From Coptodactyla brooksi (Eukaryota > Arthropoda > Insecta > Coleoptera > Scarabaeidae), in contig JAWQRM010000518.1 of the NCBI GenBank assembly GCA_033557675.1, positions 1-21,806 on the forward strand: a stretch of DNA of 21,806 bases, in the 5' to 3' direction. The position numbers were made by a program, and so were the translations under genes. The notes beneath the pieces are model-generated. The model searched no databases. It had not been told where the DNA came from and saw only the letters and a program-made list of their open reading frames with translations. Shown here in pieces: positions 16,117-21,806 of this stretch (the stretch's first letter is position 1; each line of letters starts with the position of its first letter).

Positions 16117-17790
16117 TTAGTATTTTGCTGTTTTATAGGATTCTTTTAGGTAGCTGGTGTAGGCGTAGTTGTTCATAGAGGTGTTTTTAATAGGTGTTCT
16201 TATAGGGGTAGTTGATGTATTTATTTCTTCGTTTAAACATATTGTATTGGGTTTTGGTTTTAGTAGTTTATTTATTTCATAGGTTTCTTTCAATTCTAAC
16301 AGGTTTCCTTTTTGAAGATGGTGTAATACTTTAACATTATTTTCTTCGTTAAATTTGTGTTATTAAACATTAAGTTATTACCAGAATTTGATTTACTACT
16401 TTTCTTGTGCTTTTCGATGCGTTTTCTACTTTCTCTTAAGAGAAAGTATTGCATTCGCAAAAGAAATCGACGTCGAGCTTTGATGGATCTTGACGAATTA
16501 GGCTTTTTGTAGCCTATGTATGATATTTTTTGCGGTTGGTCTGTCCGTCCGTCCGTCCGTCAGTCCGTCTGTAAGTCACTGTTAGACTGCCACGTTAGAC
16601 TGAGTAAAATAATACTGTACATACAAGCTATTATTATATGATCTGGTCACAATAAGGATTTCGTAAAACTTATGTAGGTACTTATCCTAAACATTTTTGA
16701 TTTTTTTAATTTTTGTAATCTACATAAAATTGTGAGTAAAACACTATAAGGATAGTACATGCTTAAAATCAACAGTTCTCGAGTTATAAGCATAATTAAT
16801 ATTAAAAATAGTTCTATGGGGCAAGAGTATTGCTCTCTTTAGAAAAAATTATTTCAAATAAAAGTTGCATGACATCGAACTCTTCACAATGTGAAACTAT
16901 TTTGGAATATACATATACATGGTTCGGATTTAAATCAGGGTCGGCGTAAGAGAAAGTCATGTGCGATGTCACATCTTTGCTTCACAGGCATCACATTTGA
17001 GTGCGTATACCCCACTTTTGTTAAGAAGCTGTATTTTGTCGATGGCGTTGGTTAGTTAATTTTTTATTGTGTTGTTCGTTTTGAATGTTGCTTTGATACC
17101 GAATTGTTGTAACAGACGGAGTGTTAATGATATGTTACCTTGGTATGAGAATTTTCTGTATTGGACATTTTGTTATAAGGTTGAGTTATTATTATTGTTG
17201 CCTATTATAATAGTAGGCAATTAGTACCTAGTAGCCACAAATAGTACCTATTCGTGTTACCATATTCCATTCTTGGTTTAGAGCTTCTGGGTCTAGTTGG
17301 GTGGTGAACATTCTATGAATGATTGAAATTGATTATCTATTTGAGAAGATGTTATATTTAGATTTATTATGTGATCTGTGTATGTTGATATCTAGAAAGT
17401 TTATATTATTGTTCTCTTCAGTTTCTAGTGTAAATTGAATATTGTTTTTAATAAGGTTGACTTGGTTAAAAAAGTTGTTATGACTTGTGTGTCGTTATTA
17501 TTCCAGATTATTAATACGTCATCTTCATATCTAATCCACTTTATGATGTGATATGTTTATTTTGATTTGTATTAGTTAATATTGTCGGTTCAAAATGGTC
17601 CATATATGTCTGCAAGTAAACAAAACAAACTATTATAAACCTGGCAATTTGCGGATACACAATGAGTTTAATTACAAGTTTCCTGACTACAATAGTCATT
17701 TAGCCTCATTACCAAGACATTCGGAATTTTTAAACTGGTTTTAATCAAGATTTTACATGATATTTGTAAAAACGCCCAATTTGTTTGCGT
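16117..17790 (-). pseudogene. Penelope-type reverse transcriptase + GIY-YIG endonuclease, broken
   Basis: Reading the minus strand: YPQIARF...SLFCLLADIY, MDHFEPTILTNTNQNK, KWIRYEDDVLIIWNNND and NNINFLDINIHR (RT motifs, with the YxDD box as RYEDD, about 17525-17540), then TFKTNNTIKN and LLNKSGVYALKCDACEA, the start of the GIY-YIG-type region. A 0.5 kb repeat follows, then RKRIEKHKKSSKSNS and, after a frame change, HKFNEENNVKVLHHLQKGN, LLELKETYEINKLLKPK to the stop. The catalytic RT aspartates are kept, but frameshifts (at the LADIY/MDHFE join and elsewhere), stops and the insertion disable the gene. Penelope elements reverse-transcribe their RNA at a nick made by the linked nuclease; here that can only be inferred from the family. 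Confidence 0.8.
16438..16946 (+). repeat. CGTC-type dispersed repeat, copy 3, inserted in the Penelope-like gene
   Basis: This 0.5 kb copy interrupts the GIY-YIG part of the Penelope-like gene. An 11-base direct repeat, taagagaaagt, flanks it (16437-16447 and 16947-16957) and could be a target-site duplication. However, copy 1 also has 'aagagaaagt' at its start, so part of the word may belong to the element. It contains the run of GTCC units (about 16543-16570). Confidence 0.75.
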
Positions 17791-17829
17791 ATTTTTACGT
17801 GAAGTTGATTGTAATTTATTTGCGCCTGC

Positions 17830-18049
17830 TGTCCGAGTTTGGTTTGTGCGTGATTTTTTTCAATGTTTTTGTTTTATCAATTTTTTATATTATAGTAAAT
17901 CAATATTTATGTTTTGGTTTTGATTTTTAGAAGTGCAAGAAATAAACTATTTAAAATCGTTTTAAGTTTTTTTTGCTTGTTTCAGTTCAGAAATTTTTAG
18001 TGAGGAAATAATTTTTACTGTGGTGTCCAAGTTTGGATTGGAGCCACTG
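17830..18049. repeat. Right terminal inverted repeat of Tc1-like element
   Basis: The complement of 14125-14341, ending '...ggagccactg' just before TA at 18050-18051. It lies 510 bases upstream of the belle start codon. Confidence 0.8.
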
Positions 18050-18051
18050 TA

Positions 18052-18559
18052 TATTTTTTAGGGATCGTTTACTGTACAAGTGTTAATCGTTTTTTTTTCA
18101 GAATGGAAACAAAAAACAAAATTGACGTGTTCTGTCACTCCCGCATAAAAATCCTAAATGACATTTTCTCTCATTCATCACAGATTCAAAAATCTTCAGT
18201 GATAATCCTGAAAAAGTCCTTCAGCAGCCCCTACCATTTTGTTTCTCGCATCAAACTCGTTATCATTTCCGTCAACGCGAGCGCGACGAATACTATCTGC
18301 ACCTATCGGACCCGGCCAGAACTAACTGCTTGAGGAGCAGCTGCCATTTTCCCCAGACCTGCGCACTAGCCGAGTAGAGACCGACTGATTCGCTCTTCAC
18401 TGCGTTGCGTTGCAAATCGACGCCTTTTGTGCTCTATCTACGAGAGATACACGCGTTCGTTTTCAAGGCGGTTTATTTTTTCATCTGACTAAGAAGAAGA
18501 AGCGATCGCCAACCGAAGCCAGGGTACGACCCAACACAAAAGTACTGATTTGAAGTAAT
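18052..18559 (+). promoter_or_regulatory. Promoter/5' leader region of belle (DDX3)
   Basis: From about 18260 the base composition changes from AT-rich to GC- and CpG-richer, with 'cgcgagcgcgacg' (18277-18289) and several other CpG-rich words. This continues into the first coding exon and the start of the intron. Such an island next to a first coding exon suggests the promoter and 5' untranslated region. I see no convincing TATA box and cannot place the transcription start. An open frame at 18103-18333 has no family match and is treated as untranslated. Confidence 0.5.
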
Positions 18560-18604
18560 ATGAGTAATGCACCCAACCACAATGGATCAGGTCTAGAGCA
18601 GCAG
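18560..18604 (+). CDS. bel: First coding exon of belle/DDX3 DEAD-box RNA helicase
   Basis: ATG at 18560 opens 15 codons, MSNAPNHNGSGLEQQ, ending exactly at a consensus donor CAG|GTAAGT (18605-18610). An in-frame TGA 9 bases upstream fixes this ATG as the start, and it has A at -3. The fly Belle protein begins MSNA-x-N-x-NG-x-GLEQQ, and vertebrate DDX3X begins with a similar segment ending GLDQQ, where its first coding exon also ends. Length, sequence and phase-0 junction therefore all agree. Belle/DDX3 is an ATP-dependent RNA helicase in translation initiation, germline function and small-RNA pathways. The remaining exons, including all helicase motifs, lie beyond 21806 on the + strand. The identity rests on only 15 residues plus gene structure. 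Confidence 0.75.
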
Positions 18605-19422
18605 GTAAGTGACTACTTGGTTTATTTAGTACGGTGCGCGATTCCCGTCCGTCGCAATTTACCTCGCAATTTTCGCCCTGCACGTTCGCGAACGACCCGG
18701 AAAACATGGGACAATGGAGGTCGCTATGGCATTACGTTATCGATCGCACATTTTAATCGTTACATCCTCCCCCTGACCTTATACCGCGGATTTTTATTTG
18801 TTCTGCCGTGATTACTTTTCCTCTGCAAAATTTTTGTAACCTAATAAATAATCTTTATTGTTATGTCATGTGTCACTTTGCCTACGAACAAAATGGAAAT
18901 GTACGGAGAATCATGGTGGATAGAACTGAACCGTCATGAACAAACGAGGACGTTCCTGCGATATATTTTTTGAATTCTTGCGACCATAATTTCCGCACGG
19001 TCGTAAACAACGTTACTTTCAAAGAATAAACTAAATACGTAGAAGATAAACAAGAATGCCTAGGTGTACATATTACAATTATGCGCATTTAACAATTCTG
19101 CATTTAGTAATTGCCAGACGTTTATCTTTGAAGGTTTTAATTCACCTGTATTAAATTACGAAATTATCGCACGCGAACTTGTTCATTTCACATAACCTAA
19201 CTTTGATTGCATTGCAATGGAGCCATATCTACTGGGGCAGTACAGTCACACGTAACGATGGCTTATCTGACTTATCCTCACTTTGGAAACATTTTCAAAA
19301 ACACCAGTTTCAAACAAAACCTATTTCTTATATGTTGTTTTAAATTAAATGTTTTTATTTTTATTTCGCATTTAAAGTACGTTTTTAATTGTTAGTTTTC
19401 GAGGAATAAAGTATTACTTTAA

Positions 19423-19456
19423 CCCTTAACTCGAGATGTTAGTCTCAGGTTAAGGG
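19423..19456. repeat. Short inverted repeat cccttaac / gttaaggg
   Basis: The perfect 8-base arms are extended by a partly paired 'tcgaga' / 'tctcag' inner stem. It contains TTAA in each arm. It could be the relic of a small element next to the 3' end of the non-LTR element. Confidence 0.4.
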
Positions 19457-19529
19457 GGTAGATCTGGTTTAGAAGCTTAAAAATACAATAATAGTAATAT
19501 TTATTACCCAACAGCAGTAGCCAATTACA

Positions 19530-20965
19530 GGACAAATAACGTTTAAATATTACAATAATATTTGAAAAACATTAAATGAAAAATAAATCACAAAGTGTAT
19601 TCGCATTTCGGCACATATTTGCAATCGGTGAGTTAACTAACCGAGGTTAGTTCTAGCCAGAGAAATCTGTAACAAGTAACTAGATCTCGGTATGTGCAGA
19701 CGCACTTTTCCAAGGAGCATACGGCAATCTGCAACATTATAAATTAATTTCATAAGCAGCGATGCACTATGCTGCTCACGACGGCTCGAATCCATGGACC
19801 TCGAGGAGGATGCCGTAAATCCAGACCACGTCTGGGATAAGCTCCAGTTGCAGGATAGCTGAGATACTTCAGGAACCTACGCTGTATGGCTTTAATGGTC
19901 CTCCGATGTGTTGCATAGTATGGATACCATACAGACGATACATACTTCAATTTAGTTTGTACAAAAGAATAATACAGGATCTTAAATACTGCAGGATCCT
20001 GAAGCAATTTGCAAGTTCTCAACACAAAACCCAAGAATCGCGACGCAGCCGAAGAAACGTGAGCTGACTGTCAAAGTGAACCCCTAAGTCCTTTATAATG
20101 TTGAGGCAATGCAAACGTCTCTCATATGGAAGTAGTCGCCGTGTATACGAGACGACTGAACACTTGTCCACATTCAATGAAAGGCCAAATCGAAGGCACC
20201 ATGCGTTCGAGGTATCCAAAACCTTTTACAGATCAGCATTCCGCTGCAACTTGAACAGCAGAGAATAACTTAATGTTATCCAACATAAGCCAACACACTG
20301 CATTGAAAAGACTGCAATAAATCATTCACAAACAGAATGAAAAGCATCGGGCCAGTATTGGTTCTTTCGGTTGTATAGGTGTGAGCCCATGAGCTTTAGA
20401 GATGAGGTGGCAAAACCGAAGCTGTCAAGTTTATTGAGGAGCACGCAATGTGGAATTTTATCAAAGGCCTTGCTAAAATCAGTATAAATAACATCCAGCT
20501 GCCCTCCAGCATCCACAACTTCACTCACCATCTGAGTTATGCAAGTCAACTTCGTCACGGTCGACCGACCCCTCATAAAACTGAGTTGGTGTGGGGATAT
20601 AAAACACTTGACATGGAACATGATGCAGCAGTACATAATCCACTCCAGAAGCTTAGCAAAGTTGGAAATAATTGCAATAGGTCTACAGTTGCTAAGCAGA
20701 CTAATATCCCCTCTCTTATGCACAGGGCATATATATAGTCGCAGTCTTTCAGAGCTTTGGGAACGTGGATGTGGGAAATTAATGGTTAGCAATAATTGTT
20801 AAAGGGACAGTCAATGTCAGCCCTCAATCTCCAAGCAAAAAACTAGGGACCTTATCATCACCAGCCATCATTTTATTTAAAAGCTTGCTGAGTAAGCTAA
20901 CAACTTCATCCTCAGTCACATGGCCAAAAGTAATCCACGAAGGAAACGATCTTGGAAGAGCTGCA
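19530..20965 (-). pseudogene. Non-LTR (jockey-like) retrotransposon ORF2, reverse transcriptase to C-terminus
   Basis: Minus-strand reading in order: VTEDEVVSLLSKLLNKM, VPSFLLGD, then PVHKRGDISLLSNCRPIAII, ISPHQLSFMRGRSTVTKL, DVIYTDFSKAFDKIPHCVLL (RT motif A), a degraded catalytic box reading AYVDN where (F/Y)ADD is usual, WCLRFGLSLNVDKCSVVSYT, KDLGVHFDSQLTF, then FVQTKLKYVSSVWYPYY and IKAIQRRFLKYLSYPATGAY. A final decayed part reaches LARTNLG. Several frameshifts separate the pieces, and the second catalytic Asp is Asn. The endonuclease domain is missing, the usual 5' truncation of such copies. It is antisense to belle and inside its first intron. The exact clade (jockey or a close relative) is not settled by eye. 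Confidence 0.85.
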
Positions 20966-20997
20966 ATGTCTTTTTACTGACAGTACTAGAATCCTAG

Positions 20998-21560
20998 CCA
21001 GGGTACCCATGCACCCTAGGGTTTACTTACAGGGGAATGTTTTCTTGTGAATGGCAACATCGGCTTGTTTTTCTGTTCTATTCACATGTGATCGCATGCT
21101 TGACAAATGCCCTAGTTATTATTCACATATTTTGACAGTAAGGGGTTTAAATAATTAGTACAGGGTACCCCAGTATCCGTGGGTAGTAGAATAGAAAAGA
21201 AACAAGAAACATTTTTGTTACTAGTATTGCACACGATATTGTACAACTTCTAGAATGTGATGACGAAAGCTGTGAATATGTTGGAGGTGAGGAGCCAGAC
21301 AATGAATCCGACGAAGTGATTCAAGGTTTCCACAAGGACAATTCTTCATAAAATTCAGAAGACAATCTAACTGTTGCGAGCTTACAAGCAAGTACAAGAA
21401 ATTTGCTAGAAGTATTGGATGTATCAAAAAACTATATGATGTAAATAGGTTCAAATGGATTGGAGAACCCTTAGAGGCCTGGTCTTTATTTTTCGATGAC
21501 AAAACTATACGCCACGCTGCATTGTTCGCTAATGTTGAAATCACGGCACAACGTCCCATA
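20998..21560 (+). mobile_element. piggyBac-like element, 5' region and transposase N-terminus (tentative)
   Basis: Subterminal-like repeats 'ccagggtacccatgcaccct' (20998-21017) and 'cagggtaccccagtatcc' (21161-21178) precede + strand coding pieces. These are DIVQLLECDDESCEYVGGEE (acidic, around 21237-21296), DNESDEVIQ, then in another frame LYDVNRFKWIGEPLEAWS (about 21431-21486). An acidic N-terminus followed by an N-R-(F/Y)-K-W motif recalls piggyBac transposases. Stops and frame changes break it. The sequence ends close to 21566, where another TTAA terminus begins, so the second element may have inserted here. The family call is moderate to weak. Confidence 0.4.
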
Positions 21561-21566
21561 AAAATT

Positions 21567-21806
21567 TTAACACGCTAAACGCCATGGGAGTCACCGGTGA
21601 CCTCACCCTTCCTCTATCATAGCGCCATGGGGGTCACCGGTGACCTCAACGTATAGTCATATTCAAACTACTTTTTCTCGCCGCCGGCCATACCGACTGT
21701 TACTTTATTCGTACTCCGTGACCGGCACGGCGCTGTAGAACTATACTGCGCAGTGGGACAAACATATATTTTCTGTATTTGTGCGCCATGGGGTGCACCG
21801 GTGACC
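21567..21806 (+). mobile_element. piggyBac-like 5' end with three subterminal palindromic repeats
   Basis: TTAA (21567-21570) is followed by CACGCTAAACGCCATGGG. The unit 'gccatggg(a/g)gtcaccggtg' recurs at about 21579-21604, 21622-21648 and, as 'gccatggggtgcaccggtga', at 21783-21804. Each contains the palindromic core (g)gtcaccggtgacc. TTAA target, short terminal sequence and repeated GC-rich palindromes over the first 240 bases are typical of piggyBac-like ends, where they bind transposase. The element runs past the window edge. Confidence 0.6.

Larger units (their letters stand above)
15365..17790 (-). mobile_element. Penelope-like retroelement fragment inserted in the Tc1-like element
   Basis: The minus strand carries a Penelope-type reverse transcriptase C-terminal half, then a GIY-YIG-type C-terminal part, a stop at 16117-16119, and a roughly 650-base tail ending with a hairpin (15411-15454). 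The tail abuts Tc1 transposase codons at about 15360. The upstream end is truncated inside the reverse transcriptase and cannot be placed more closely than about 17640-17800, near the Tc1 right repeat. The order RT then endonuclease on one strand fits the family. Confidence 0.75.
14125..18049 (-). mobile_element. Tc1-like transposon with nested Penelope-like element
   Basis: The element is bounded by TA (14123-14124 and 18050-18051), the Tc1/mariner target duplication. Its terminal inverted repeats are long: 14125-14341 and 17830-18049, about 217-220 bases each and clearly alignable. Both contain 'ccaaacttggacacc', 'ctaaaaatttctgaact' and 'ctcggacag'. The transposase lies on the minus strand at 14518-15360. 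The 2.4 kb between the transposase N-terminus and the right repeat is a Penelope-like element with a further repeat inside. Long terminal repeats with subterminal sites are known for several Tc1-like families. Confidence 0.85.
18605..21806 (+). other. First intron of belle (partial), with transposon insertions
   Basis: It begins with GTAAGT and has no matching downstream exon within the window, so the intron is at least 3.2 kb. 18611-18780 remains CpG-rich and might hold regulatory elements. 18840-19420 shows no gene. The non-LTR element and the piggyBac ends described separately fill the rest. The strongest argument for an intron is the next expected residues (AGLDL-type) not appearing before the window end. 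Confidence 0.6.

Noticed and set aside
15360..17840. Target-site duplication of the Penelope-like insertion, from 'aaacttgtaattaaac' versus 'aaaattgtcattaaac'
   Set aside because: The right-hand match lies within sequence better explained as Penelope reverse transcriptase, so the similarity is probably coincidental.
18103..18333. 76-residue open frame upstream of belle
   Set aside because: It lies in the promoter/leader region and matches no family; more likely untranslated sequence.
18560..18811. 83-residue open frame continuing past the belle exon
   Set aside because: Only the first 15 residues match belle; the frame then reads through the GTAAGT donor into intron, so the extension is not coding.
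20448..20802. Two open frames on + over the non-LTR element
   Set aside because: Shadows of the minus-strand reverse transcriptase, which has clear motifs.
21221..21559. 112-residue open frame on -
   Set aside because: Antisense of the acidic piggyBac-like sequence; no motif of its own.
1..21806. CRISPR array, bacterial operon, or phage defence system
   Set aside because: No regularly spaced direct repeats and no prokaryotic gene layout; splice sites and insect transposons show a eukaryotic chromosome.

Overview
This is a gene-poor, AT-rich piece of an insect nuclear genome. Evidence for a eukaryote is spliceosomal signals, very short coding islands, and a dense layer of decayed transposons of insect-typical families: piggyBac, Tc1/mariner, Penelope-like, non-LTR retrotransposon, gypsy-type protease, pogo-type, and DUF4817-type transposase. 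There are no bacterial operons, ribosome binding sites or CRISPR arrays. I cannot name the species or order.

The one host gene I recognise is the 5' end of a belle/DDX3 DEAD-box RNA helicase gene on the + strand. A GC-rich leader (about 18260-18559) is followed by a 15-codon first coding exon (18560-18604) and a consensus splice donor. The rest of the window (18605-21806) would be its first intron, which holds an antisense non-LTR element (19530-20965) and two piggyBac-type 5' regions (20998-21560 and 21567 to the window end).

Left to right: 262-798 is a dispersed repeat with a CGTC-rich stretch (other copies at 7065-7165 and 16438-16946). 1134-1265 and 5355-5494 are two related hairpin cassettes with ribozyme-like loops. 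2102-3958 is a piggyBac derivative whose internally deleted transposase sequence was duplicated as a 472/484-base inverted repeat of about 95% identity. 6220-7640 (minus) is a broken gene joining a Mutator-like transposase domain to a YqaJ-type exonuclease. 8597-8751 is another piggyBac-type end. 8870-9756 is a gypsy-type gag/protease remnant. 11970-12232 is a pogo/jerky-type helix-turn-helix remnant. 12636-12793 is a fold-back element. 13191-13700 is a DUF4817-type transposase remnant. 14125-18049 is a Tc1-like transposon that received a Penelope-like element, which in turn received the CGTC repeat: three layers.

All transposon genes seen are broken (stops, frameshifts, lost catalytic residues), so the window is a transposon graveyard upstream of and inside a housekeeping gene. 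The features most worth follow-up are the piggyBac inverted repeat (a candidate hairpin-RNA source), the Mutator-YqaJ fusion gene, the hairpin/ribozyme-like cassettes, and the nested Tc1/Penelope block ending about 0.5 kb from the belle start codon. All similarity calls are from recognition by eye; no searches were run.
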